Assembly (NCBI GenBank): GCA_963971225.1
Contig: OZ020269.1
Span: 84,420,450-84,484,449, forward strand
Direction: 5' to 3'
DNA length: 64,000 bases
Source of the DNA: Melieria omissa
Taxonomy: Eukaryota > Arthropoda > Insecta > Diptera > Ulidiidae
Every line of letters starts with the position of its first letter. The stretch's first letter is position 1. The translations under genes were made by a program, and so were the position numbers. The notes beneath the pieces were generated by a model. That model saw nothing but the letters and a program-made list of their open reading frames with translations. It did no database searches and was not told where the DNA came from. Shown here one piece after another: positions 45,400 to 56,900 of the stretch.

Positions 45400-47165
45400 A
45401 ATACGAAATGTATCCCATGATCTTAACGAGTGAGTAATGAGTCCGTCACACACCAAGCCTGCAACTTGGATAAATCATCCTGAAGTTTAACGCAGTCAGA
45501 CAATGATTGAACGGTACGAAATATTTTCAAGACATCCGCATACATTAAGCAGGACGACTCTAAGATGACATCAGGGATGTCATTAACAAATATCAGAAAT
45601 AGAAGTGCCTTGAGGCACTCCAGAGGTAACGTTTATGACATCCGAATTTGTGTTGTTTATGCGGACGAACTGAGTTCTGTCACTCAGATATGAAGCGAGC
45701 CACTTGAAGATGCTATGATTAACCCTATCAAAGGCTTTTGCAAAATCAGTAAATATTGCATTACATTGGTTACCGTATTCAAGTTGTTTTAGGACAAAAT
45801 TAGAGAATAAAATCAAGTTTGTAGACGTAGATCTACCCTTAATGAAGCCAAGCTGATATGGAGATATGTGTTGTTTTACCAAAAGTAATAGGTTATCGTG
45901 CACCATTTTCTCGATTAGCTTGGGTAAACAAGAATTTTTACAGATGGGACGATAGTTCTGAGTGTCAGACTTGTTCCCAGACTTGTAAATAGGGATAAGA
46001 AAGGATCTTTTCCATTCCAACAAGAATTCTGGGATTCAGGGATCTGTTAAGGATTAGGGATAGCGCTGAGGCACATCTTTTCAACAATATTGGAGGTATA
46101 CCATCCTCACCAGGTTCATCGGGTAATAACATAAGGGCCCGACACACTTCCTCAACGGAAACTTGTGGACTGGTTATGCTCAGTACGGCATGAGACATAG
46201 TACTACTTGTAGGTGTCACAACAGAAGGAGAAACATATACAGAACGCAAAAATGTTGCACATAAATTACAAATGTTTTCAACATCAGAAGTAGATTCGCC
46301 AGAAAGTTCAATGATTGCAGGAATTCCAGTACTTTTCTTTTTGTTATTTATAAATTTCCAGAAACGTTTACCATTTAACTTTATTTCACTCTCCATATTC
46401 GGGATATAATTCCGATATTAGAATTTGTTTAAAACATCAAATTCAGTTTTCAAACGACAGTAAGTTTCAGAGCAATCCTTGTCATTATTTGATTTACGAT
46501 ACCGTTTATATGCTTTTGTTTTTTTATTGTTGATGTTAATAAGCCTACAATTGAACCAAACTGGTTCAGTGGCATTTCTTCTGGGCTTCTTTGGAACAAA
46601 CCTATCAACCGCCGAATTGAGCTTATCCCTGAAAAAGTCGGAATTCTCCGACAATAGAGGCGGTGTGCCTTTAGGCACACTAACATATTTGTGTATATCT
46701 TCAAATAAAACCCCGATATAATATTTTGAAACGACAACCACATTTGAAATCTGTTTGCTAATATTTAGAAGTTTATTAATATTTAATTCACTTTTCAGTG
46801 GGTTTCTGTGTAAAAAAGAAAAACCCATGTTTATTTAGCAAATGCGAAAATAATTTATGCATTTGAGGGTTAATGCGGACTTCCAATGCACAGAATCCAA
46901 GCAATGCGAATTATTATTGAACTTAGCTCTAGAGAAATTATAAGTATCGCAACTATTTTTAGTGGGCTTAATGTAATTAATAAAGCTTATACATAATGCC
47001 TTGTGGTGAATTGAGTTATAGTTATTTATTAATAAGATACGACACTTACAAACTGCGTTCAACGTCGCCAGCGTTATATCGTTTTTCGACGAAAAACTTG
47101 GTAGTAGTGTCCGGAGGGAAAACCGGTACAGGACGTGAGCATATTTAGTGTGTTTAAGTCTCACA
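45400..47165 (-). mobile_element. LINE-C (CR1/jockey-like), truncated
   Basis: The minus strand encodes a 5' part (46418-46828; CRLININNKKTKAYKRYRK), a linker (VENICNLCATFLRSVYVS) and an RT: DEPGEDGIPPILLKRCASAL, TQNYRPICKNSCLPKLIEKM, FTDFAKAFDRVNH, LASYLSDRTQFVRI, SGVPQGTSI. Stops and frameshifts interrupt it near 45580 and 45965. The C-terminus is cut off around 45400. Confidence 0.75.
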
Positions 47166-47238
47166 TTGACGGAGCCGGGCTTTCGAAGCTTCTTCTTCGT
47201 AAAATAGTTCGATACCTATTACGAAGGTTTAACCCGGC

Positions 47239-47446
47239 ATTGTTGTGGTGGGGTATACCATACCCCAGTGGTTGTATTTTTGTAAATAATATAGATATCA
47301 TTTTGATGTGGGCACTATCGCTTCGAGTACCTTTTTATAACAGTCCAACCAAACACACGTGCCATCCAAAAACGACTTGAGTGTGACCAGATTTCAGCCA
47401 CACCTCGCTAAAGTTCATTGGGGTATGACATACCCCACAACACCAA
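47239..47446. mobile_element. Small element with palindromic terminal repeats
   Basis: The arms at 47239-47270 and 47417-47446 are inverted copies (ATTG...TGGGGTAT..CATACCCCA), and each arm is itself a near palindrome (GGGGTATACCATACCCC; GGGGTATGACATACCCC). There is no coding. MITE-like nature is inferred. Confidence 0.5.
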
Positions 47447-47744
47447 TAACGTAATTTTTTGTTCACCACAGCAACGCCAGGATAATAGTGAACATCTGGA
47501 TCCACATTGAGAAAGCTTGTCGGGTTAGGGTCTCCGACTAGAAGAATTGTGCTCCAATACGAAATTAAAGTCAACAAGTTAAAGAAACTTAAGGCCTCAA
47601 ATAAGGAAGATTTGACAGTTTAAGTCACAAAACAAAAATGTATTTCTCCGAAATCATAGAGTGGTATAACCCCTTAGCAACGGAATCCAATTCCTTTTTA
47701 TTTAATTATCCCACATACTTATAACTATTGAAGTTACAATTTGT

Positions 47745-47972
47745 AAACAAAACTGTTTGTCCCTTGTCGACTTATCTTCAATTGGTTTGACTTGTTTGGT
47801 GTCGAATGAGCGTGTTCCAAGGATCTAATTTATAGATTACTGAAAGAAGTCGATTTCATTGACGTGCGTCAGGTGCAAGTGTGTCCAGAGCAAACAAAGA
47901 TCTTACAATCGCTTAAGTGGGCATACATACGCAGCCATAACCTCAACAGTCTGTCGTGGATTCTTCAGCATT
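47745..47972 (+). promoter_or_regulatory. Conserved proximal leader/promoter of Gr-7
   Basis: It lacks the fossil SINE of subfamily A. It keeps GTCGACTTATCTTCAATTGG, GTCAGGTGCAAGTGTGTCCA and CATAACCTCAACAGTCTGTC. Upstream codons are open and in phase with the CDS, as for Gr-2. Confidence 0.45.
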
Positions 47973-49248
47973 ATGTGTCGCTCAAACGTCGCACAGCGTC
48001 ACCACATCAGTTACTTCATCGGCTGCTTTAGCTTCTACTTTGCTCTGCTCATGGGCGCCACCAGCATACACATAGACTTCATCCGGCTGAAAGTGCACAC
48101 CGCGCTGCACTACAAGTTGTACGCTGCCTGCGCGAATGTCGCCTTAGTGGCCACTATGCTTTGGTGCTATAGCACCGCCTCTCGCTATCTGCCCAAGTTC
48201 GAGCCGAATGCCACGTTGCTGTCCCTCAACCTTCTGGCAGGTTGGCTAAACACAACGGTGCTGCTGTGGCTGTTGGTGTCACGTTGGTGGTGCGAACGTC
48301 GGTTGCGCGTCATCGTTCTCGACTTGTTTGCCTTAGAAAAGCGCTACAACAATAGAACGCGAACTCAGCACTCCGCCATCGAACAACGTTTCGACGCCAT
48401 CCTCTGTTTGAAAGCGTTCACTGTCAGCGTTGTATCACTGTCGGTGTTCCGCACCACCTACAAGTTGACGCGCACGTTGGAGCTGAACACCATTTTGCTG
48501 TCACTATTTTTCTACTGCTTTCACAATATTTTGCACTGCTTGCAGCTGCAGTACTTCCATCTGCTGTGGTACGCATGCAAACAGTTCTACCTTCTAAATG
48601 CACATCTTCGAGAGATACTGCAGCAGTCGCGTGTGTCTTCAATAGCTGATCAGCTGCGCGAACTGATGTTATTGCACTCGCGTCTGGTGCAGCTGTTGCG
48701 GCGCCTCAACGAAAGCAACAAATACCACACGCTGCCGGTGCTGCTGTTCAACCTGATGAACAACGTACTCTTCGGTTACCACACGGTGCAATTAAGCAGC
48801 TATTTTACCGGCCTGCATATGTGGCTTGGCTTTCTCAACTTCGCGGTTGTATTTGTGGACGAAAATCTGTTCTTATGGCTTTGCGACGACACGGTGTGCG
48901 TCCAGAAGGAGACGGCACAAATTCTCAAGGAGTTCAATGCTTTGCCGTTAACCGATGGCGATTTGAAGGAACAGGTAAACGAGATCCACCACTTATAATT
49001 GCTCTGACATGCTCGTAGTACAGCTTAAATAAAAATAAATAAACATTTCTAAATTGAAACAATGTGCAAACAATTCTTCTCTTCAACAGTGCGAACTCTT
49101 CGCTCTGCAACTGAAGTTACGTCAGCCACAAATCAACATTAGCGGCATGTTTAATCTGAACAAGCAGAGCGCAATTGCCATGGGAGCCTATATCCTGCAG
49201 CACACTCTAATCCTGGTGCAATTTAGCTATGAAGCGCTTGAGACCTGA
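47973..49248 (+). CDS. Gr-7: divergent gustatory-receptor-family 7TM protein (two exons)
   Basis: Exon 1 is 47973-48974 (334 codons) and exon 2 is 49090-49248, giving 386 aa. The start MCRSNVAQRHH aligns with its paralogues; an in-frame ATG at 47859 lies in leader sequence. It is intermediate between the subfamilies: the first half follows subfamily A (FSFYFALLMGATSIHIDFI), while NHxLF-style changes and SNKYHTLPV lean to B. Relative to A it lacks about 8 residues in the SATAGQ...ADLREL loop and a few before the seventh segment. The last helix carries QHTLILVQF. The intron is of the Gr-9 type. The TGA stop overlaps GAATAAA. Confidence 0.86.
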
Positions 49249-49365
49249 ATAAAGCAACAGCCAACAATTAATTTAATTTGACTTTGATTTCAAAGTCCGC
49301 ACCAGCATCAAACTAGGTTCGTACATTCACAGCTGATTTTAGAGAAGATGAAAGGGTAGGGCATG

Positions 49366-50600
49366 CTTTCATTTGACGTAAAAAGTATTCCTTTCTGGCA
49401 TTTGAGTCAAAAGATATGATGTTTTAAAAGTTTCAGTAAGGGGCACTTAGCCTCCATCTTTAAACTGCCTTAAAAAAAAACTCGAACATCCCGGGAATAA
49501 TCCTTTGACACTTTTTCATTAACTGAGGTCCTCTATCGAATGAGATATGTTTGAAATTGTCCCTTTTTTTGAGTGTTGCACTGTGTAATTCATTCTGCTG
49601 CCGCTGGCAGAAACGAACATAAGAGCGTCTGTGCTTCGATAACTGCTTCAAAACTATTTTTAGTGTAAACATTGTGATAACAAGGGCACATTTACGTATG
49701 TAGATACGATTGATGCTAGGTTTTGTCTTATCACCTGACACTGCTTTGCAGTGGTACATCGATGAAAGAACCACCACCTTCTTTCGAAAGTACAATTTCA
49801 ATGTTTTTGTTACTGTGAAACCGAATATTGATGAATTTAGGTGCTTTAGGATTATTTTTTTAGGACCAAAGTGGAATTTTTGTGCTTTTGCTCCTATTCG
49901 GGTGTTACATTGACAATGGATTAGTCTTCCAGGGTAAATTTCTCCCTTCAAAGGGTAAAACATTTTGGAACGCAAATGAAGTCGATAACTTCGATCGGAT
50001 GTCCTGAATTTAATTTATCTTTGAATGCAAGTCTGAATATAAATTTGAATTTTTTCTGAGTTTTTGAATTTTTTCTGGAATACTTACTTGTTTGAATATA
50101 GTTAAAAAGCTACTTGCGTTGACTGGAATATGAATGAGTAATTTCACGTTGAAATTGTATTGTTTTACTGTATTTTATATGAAAGGACCCGGGTACCTTC
50201 GTATGGAATACAGGGGTAGTATTCAAAAATTTGTTCTAAAAGTTATCAGTTACAGTAACAGTTATGTTTTACTGTATTTTTGATGAAGGTACCCGGGTAC
50301 CTCCGTATAGAATAAAGGGGTAGTGTTCAAAAATTATCCAGAAAAAGTTTCCTTTTTATTTAAGTTATCTAATACTAAAAACATCACCGTTCCTTGGCCG
50401 AAAACACGATAATTTAACGTTAAAAATGCAAAAGCTACCCAGGTGCCCTTCGTATTGACAGAAGGGTTAAATTTCAACTCCTAATTGGACTGAGTTGAGA
50501 AGTTGAAAAAGTGTGTTACCATTGTGAGTAGTGAGACTTCTGCAGTAGTTGCAGGGTTCTTGAGAAGAACGAAACCATTCCCCGCCTGCTTCACACCTGC
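49366..50600. other. Insertion of unknown type in the Gr-7 3' flank, no gene
   Basis: Gr-8 and Gr-9 flanks run continuously across this point. Positions 49350-49590 are an inverted copy of 36960-37190. A tandem duplication of about 110 bp (GTTTTACTGTATTTTAT...GGGTACCTTCGTAT) covers 50160-50330. The frame 49460-49975 (minus) has no known motif. Confidence 0.45.
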
Positions 50601-50886
50601 AATAAACGAGAAACACACTTGGGAATGGTGCAACTTCAAGTTCCTTTGTGGCCCACATAGCCGATAAGGTCTTATAAGAACTACAACATGTTCAGGTTAG
50701 GAACAGGTACAATTTATTCAGGTTCAAGAAGCTCAACTTTCGTGTATATTTTGTAAGTACAAAATTTAAGTCAACCAAACTACAGACAATAAGGGCCTCA
50801 AATCAAAAAGATATGACAGTTTGAAATTTAAAATTAATCCACGATCCACAAAAGTGGATTTCTCCGAAATGGTAGAAAGCCCTTAA

Positions 50887-51509
50887 AACTAGGAGTACCG
50901 GGAGCGGTCATTTGACGGTTTTCAGTTTTTGATCAACCGTAGCTCGAAAACGGTTTAAGTTACGAATCTGGTTCTCCTTGACTTTTAATATTGTGCACTA
51001 AGCTCAACATTCTAAAATTTTGCAATCACTGCGCCGATCTGTTTTCTTTTTATCATCGATTTTACCTACTAGTGCCATGAGCGGTCAAATGACGGTTAAC
51101 TACGTAGCCATGGAAATCAAATTATAACATTCACAAAAAAGTCAAAGATGATACAAATTTTACAAGAACCTATGTCTTGCCTTCTGTTTTATATTAAATT
51201 TACAACCAACTTTTATATATTTATGAATTTTAATGTAAAAACACAAATGCATTATTTTACGTGTTGTGTGTGAAAGCATGAGCAGAAAGCGGCGAGACGA
51301 AATTTACTATGGTCATGAGTAGTAGCTTTACTTTTAAAATATTTGCCAAAACAATCCTTTTTTACATTCAAGAACATAAATGAATGTTGTTTTAATGCTT
51401 ACAATGAAAAACTTCTTCAGATTCAACCGATTTCGTTAAAAGCTCTGAGTACCGTCATTTAACCGCTCACGGTACTAGTAGGTATGAGCAAAACCCGGTA
51501 CTCATAGTG
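50887..51509. mobile_element. piggyBac-type MITE, 623 bp
   Basis: Flanked by TTAA at 50883-50886 and 51510-51513. The ends AACTAGGAGTACCGGG and CCCGGTACTCATAGTG are inverted (14 of 16). The uninserted site CCCTTAACAAAGAAATCCTA is present at 53577 and a near match at 58966 in the neighbouring units. It has GAGCGGTCATTTGACGG and TGAGCGGTCAAATGACGG internal repeats. There is no transposase. Confidence 0.85.
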
Positions 51510-51609
51510 TTAACAAAGAAATCCTACAAGAAAGCACACCTATAGAGGCAACACCTAATCGGCCTGCACATAGCTAATTAATTTAATAACTATTTAGTTT
51601 ATTTCATTA

Positions 51610-51883
51610 AGTATGTAACGACAACAGCGGCCGCCAACGACAACTGCAAACAAAGTGTTTTGCCACGTGACGACTTATCTTCGATTTGTTTGGCTTGCTT
51701 GATCTCACAGATAAATGAAAGCCGTCGATTTTTGGCAACGTCGTTTGTTTGACTTCTGCCAGGTGCAAGTGTGTCCATAGCAGAAAAAGATCTCACACTC
51801 GCTTAAGTGGACATCTTCAAATATTGTCGCACTCGCTGCCATAACCTCAACAGTCTGTCGTGGACTCTTCAGCGAGCAGCGTT
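51610..51883 (+). promoter_or_regulatory. Conserved proximal leader/promoter of Gr-8
   Basis: Subfamily B form: CGACAACAGCGGCCG, TTATCTTCGATTTGTTTGGC, GCCAGGTGCAAGTGTGTCCA, CATAACCTCAACAGTCTGTC. It has no SINE. Confidence 0.45.
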
Positions 51884-53170
51884 ATGTGTCGCTCCAACGA
51901 CGCACTGCGTCGCCACATCAACCGCTTCATAGACTGCTTTGGCTTCTACCTCGCACTGCTGCTGGGCGCCACCAGCATACACATAGACTTCTTCCGGCGG
52001 AAAGTGCACACCACGTTGCACTACAAGTTGTACGCTGCCTGCGTAAATGTGGCCTTAGTTGTGAGTATGACATGGTGCAATCGCATCATCATCGGCCAAG
52101 TGCATAAACTCGAATCGAACGTCATGTTACTGCAAATTAACCGTGTATTTAACCCACTGAGCTCCACAGTGATGCTGTGGCTGCTGGTGTCGCGTTGGTG
52201 GCGCGAACGTCGGTTGCGTGCGATCGCTAAAGACTTGTTTGCACTAGACGCGCGCTTCAACGATCGTCCGCGAACCAAGCACGCCGCCATCGAGCAGCGT
52301 TTCGACGTCATATTTTATGTGAAGGTGTGCACTTTCAGCCTTGTGTCACTGTCGGTGCTCCGCATCGCCTACTTTGTGACGCAAGTGTTTGACCTGCAGG
52401 CCTTCTTGCTGTCGCTCTTCATCTACAGCTTTCACAATATTATGTACTGTGTGAAGCTGCAGCACTTTCATCTGCTATGGTGCGTATGCAAACGTTTTCA
52501 CATGCAGAACGAGCAACTGCGAGAGACGCTGCAGCAGGCGAGTGCATCTGCAACATCTGTCCAGCTGACGGCCGACCTGGGCGAACTGGCCCTGTTGCAT
52601 TGGCGTCTGGTGCAGCTGCTGTGGCACCTAAACGATAGCAACAAGTACTTCATACTGCCGTTGCAGTGGTGGAACCTAATGAACAACATTATCGGGGGCT
52701 ATCACATTATGCGCACCAACTTCTTCGGCAACGCATTCGATACCGGGCTGCAACTGTGCCTAGGCTCGCTGGCCTTTGCGGTTCGCTTTGTGGACGAAAA
52801 TCTGTTCTTATGGCTGTGCGACGACTTGGAATGCGTCCAGAAGAAGACGGCACAAATACTCAAGCAGTTCAATGCGCTGCCGTTGACCGATGGTGACTTG
52901 AAGCAGCAGGTAAGTGAGTTGGGCCTCACTGGCTCTAATTGCTGTTTAGTCCCCCTCTCCTCTAAGATGGACAACGTTACATTAATGACAATCAAATGTT
53001 CCCTTAAACAGTGTGAACTCTTCGCCCTGGAACTCAAGTTACATCAGCCACAAATCAACATTAGCGGGATGTTCAATCTAAACAATCAGAGCGCGCTGAC
53101 CATGTGGGCCTACATCCTGCAGACCATTCTAATCTTGCTGCAATTTTTCTATGGAGCGCTTGAGACATGA
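51884..53170 (+). CDS. Gr-8: gustatory-receptor-family 7TM protein, subfamily B (two exons)
   Basis: Exon 1 is 51884-52909 (342 codons) and exon 2 is 53012-53170, giving 394 aa. The start MCRSNDALRRH aligns with Gr-7; an ATG eight codons upstream (51860) is possible. Subfamily B features are FIDCFGFYLALLLGATSIHI, RFNDRPRTKHAAIEQRFDV and NKYFILPL. The 102-bp intron has no stop in frame (436 aa if retained). The last helix carries QTILILLQF. The TGA stop overlaps GAATAAA. Confidence 0.87.
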   Translation: MCRSNDALRRHINRFIDCFGFYLALLLGATSIHIDFFRRKVHTTLHYKLYAACVNVALVVSMTWCNRIIIGQVHKLESNVMLLQINRVFNPLSSTVMLWLLVSRWWRERRLRAIAKDLFALDARFNDRPRTKHAAIEQRFDVIFYVKVCTFSLVSLSVLRIAYFVTQVFDLQAFLLSLFIYSFHNIMYCVKLQHFHLLWCVCKRFHMQNEQLRETLQQASASATSVQLTADLGELALLHWRLVQLLWHLNDSNKYFILPLQWWNLMNNIIGGYHIMRTNFFGNAFDTGLQLCLGSLAFAVRFVDENLFLWLCDDLECVQKKTAQILKQFNALPLTDGDLKQQVSELGLTGSNCCLVPLSSKMDNVTLMTIKCSLKQCELFALELKLHQPQINISGMFNLNNQSALTMWAYILQTILILLQFFYGALET

Positions 53171-53689
53171 ATAAAGCAACAGCAAACAATCAATTTGATT
53201 TGATTTTGATTTCAAAGTCCGCACCAGCATCAAACTGGGTTCGTACATTTACAACTGATTTCAGAGTAGATGTTTTCTTACATCGAATAGAGCTGCACTT
53301 CTTCTTACAACCATGGTACAACCGCAAGTTTCTTTCTCGCCTACATTACAGATAAGGTCTTATAAGCTCTACAAGTTGTTCAAGTTAGGAACAAGAACAA
53401 CCTGTTTATGTTCAAGAAGCTTAACTTTCGTGAAATTAAAGTCAAAAACTACAGACACTGAAGGCCTCAAATCAAAAAGATATGACAGTTTGAAATTTAA
53501 AATTAATCCACGATCCATTTGGCGACTACAATTAAGCCACAAAACAAAAGTGGATTTCTCCGAATTGGTAGAAATCCCTTAACAAAGAAATCCTACAGGA
53601 AGGCACACCTTTAGAGGCAACACTTAATGGACCTGCACATAGCTAATTAATTTAATAACTATTAACTTTATTTAATTAAGTATGTAACG

Positions 53690-53980
53690 ACAACAGCGGC
53701 CGGCAACGACAACTGAAAACAAAGTGTTTTGCCACGTGTCGACTTATCTTCGATTTGTTTGGCTTGCTTGTTGAGTGAGTATGTGAGTTCCATAAATCTC
53801 ACTTATAGATAAATGAAAACCGTCGATTTTTGGCACCGCGTCGCTTGTTTGACTTTTGTCGGAGGCATGTGTGTCAATAGCAGACAAGCACCTCAGACTC
53901 GCTTAAGGGGACATTTTCAAATATTGTCGCGCTCGCTTCCATAACCCCAGTTTGTCATTGTTTCTTCAACGAGCCACATA
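53690..53980 (+). promoter_or_regulatory. Conserved proximal leader/promoter of Gr-9
   Basis: CGACAACAGCGGCCGGCAAC, GTCGACTTATCTTCGATTTG and a shortened leader ending TTCTTCAACGAGCCACATA before the ATG. CATAACCTCAACAG is reduced to CATAACCCCAG. Confidence 0.4.
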
Positions 53981-56900
53981 ATGCATCGTTCCAACGTCGC
54001 ACCGCGTCACCGCATCAACCGCTTCATAGACTGCTTTGGTTTCTACTACGCACTGCTGCTGGGCGCCACCAGCATACACATAGACTTCTTCCAGCGGAAA
54101 GTGCACACCGCACTGCATTACAAGTTGTACGCTGCCTGCGCAAATGTCGCCTTAGTGGCGGGTATGCCATGGTGCCTTCTCGCCATCGTCGGCGAAATAA
54201 ATAAATTTGAAACGAACCCAAAGGTATTGCAAATTTCCCGTGCATATAGCCCGCTTAGCTTCACAGTACTGCTGTGGCTGCTGGTGTCGCGTTGGTGGCG
54301 CGAACGTCGGTTGCGTGCGATCGCTGAAGACGTTTTTGCACTGGACGCGCGCTTCAACGATTGTCCGCGAACCAAGCACGCCGCCATCGAGCAGCGTTTC
54401 GACGTCATCTTTTATGTGAAGGCGTGCACTTTCAGCCTTGTGTCACTGTCGGTGCTCGCCATCGGCTACTTTGTGACGCGAGTGTTTAACCTACAGGCCT
54501 TCTTGGTGGCGCTCTTCATCTACAGCTTGCACAATATTATGTACTGCGTGAAGCTGCAGTACTTTCAACTGCTGTGGTGCGTATGCAAACGCTTTCACAT
54601 AGCGAATGCGCAACTGCGAGAGACGCTGCAGCGGGCGAGTGCATCTGCCACATCTGTTCAGCTGACGGCCGGCCTGGGCGAACTGGCCCTGTTGCATTGG
54701 CGTCTGGTGCAGCTGCTGTGGCACCTCAACGATAGCAACAAGTACTTCATACTGCCGTTGTTGTGGTGGTGCCTAATGAACAAAGTTATCGGGGGCTATC
54801 ACATGATGCGCAGCAACTTCTTCGGCGACGCATTCGATACCGGCCTGCAAATGTGCCTAGGCTCGCTCGCCTTTGCGGTTAGCTTCGTGGACGAAAATGT
54901 GTTCTTATGGCTATGCGACGACTTGGAATGCGTCCAGAAGGAGACGGCACAAATTCTCAAGGAGTTCAATGCGCTGCCGTTGACCGATGGTGATTTGAAG
55001 CAGCAGGTAAGCGGGATCCCCCACTTCTAATTGCTCTAACAAGCTCGTAGTGCAGCATAAATAAACATTTTTAATTGAATAAATAAAAATAAAATATCTT
55101 ATCTTATACATATTTAAAATTCTCGTGTCACAGTGTTTGTTACCGTACTCCTCCGAAACGGCTCGACCGATTTTTATGAAATTTTACATGCATATTCAGT
55201 AGGTCTAAGAATCGGCTACTAACTATTTTGTATATCTCTAAGGGGCGTGGCACATTTTTGTGACCCAATTATTCTGCTGAACTATAAGTCACACAGCAAT
55301 GAAACTTAGCATGAACCTATCATGTACTCATATCTTTCGACAGATGGAATAAGGCGGGTTTTGGACAACGGGACGTGGCACCACCCATACAAGCAAAATC
55401 TTTAAAATAGAATATCTTCGAAATTTTAAGTAGCACAACACTGAAATTCAGTATTCAGTCGTCCCATAGAGGAGTCATAAGAGTGGTAAGATTTAATGGG
55501 CGTTGGACAAGGGGCGTGGCACTTTTTTTGTTACCCAATTATTCCGCTGAACTATAAGTTGCACAGCAATGAAACTAAGTACGAACCTACCATTTATTTA
55601 TATATTTCGACAGAGGGAATGGGGCAAGTATTGGACGAGAGGGCGTGCCACCACCCATACGAGCCAGATCTTAATAATGGAATATCTTCCAAATTGTAAG
55701 TTGTAGAACACTCAAATATAGTATCCCGTCGTCTCATAGATGAATAATTCTAATGATAAGATTTGATGGATGTTGGACAAGGGGCGTGGCACATTTTTTG
55801 TGACTCAACTATTTTTCTGAACTATAAGTCGCTCAGCAATGGAACTTAGAACGAACCTACGTTTTTGTCTTTCGACAGAGGGCATTGAATAAGGGGCAGG
55901 TATTGCATAAGAGGGCATGACACCGCCCATATAATTTAAATCCGGTTCAAGCGCAGTCCATTTCTTTACTGAAACTTAGCAGCAACATTGCTTATTTGTG
56001 GGCCTCGATTGCATTAATCAGTAGCTCCCCCTCTTCCTTTACTTGGTTTTCTTCGTCAATTTGCATCGCCATAGATTCGCCATCCCGCGTATTTCATTAT
56101 AAAAAAACAACAAATGTCGTGCGAGACAAAGTTCGCGGGGTCAGCTAGTGTAAAATAAAATAATAAAAATAATATATAAAAAATTTGCTAAGAAATTCTT
56201 ATGTTTGGATAAATTTCTGCCTATAAATTACATCCTAAGCTTTGAGTCCAACATAAAATCTAACCGGAAAGCATTTTGACATTTCGTTAATTTGAAAAAA
56301 TCCTGCTCCAGTAGTCCCTCGGCACTATTCCTTGACTGTAAAGCTGACAATACAGCTAATCTGTTTGCGATGTTTTTTAAGTCCAATTTCACAGCTGAAT
56401 TTAGTAGCAATGATATTATCTCGTTCAATATACAACAATCTCTTGATTTCGGCAAGCATGAGTTTACTTCTTAAGATGTACTCGATGGCATTGCTCGACT
56501 TAAGTCCTCCCTACAAACGGATATTGATGGCCTTTCCACAGTCTTGTATAAGAAGTGTGACTCTCTAGTGCACCCATTAGTGGTCATCTTTAAAAAATCT
56601 CTTTCATCAGGTACTTTTATTGATGCTTGGAAACTGGCTTTTATCTCTCTAATCTTCAAGAGTGGCAACAGAAATGACATTCGCAACTATAGACCCATTT
56701 AAAAACTCTCTGCAACATCAACACTGTTTGAATGCATCATCCAAGCTAAACTATTATTTTCTGTGAAGAATATGATTTGTCCTGTGCAGCATGGCTTCAT
56801 TCAGGGACGCTCAACAGTGTCGAACATAGCTGTTTTCTCAGACGACTGCATCTCTACTTTTCATTCAGGTATGCAGGTTGACACTGTTTATACTGATTTC

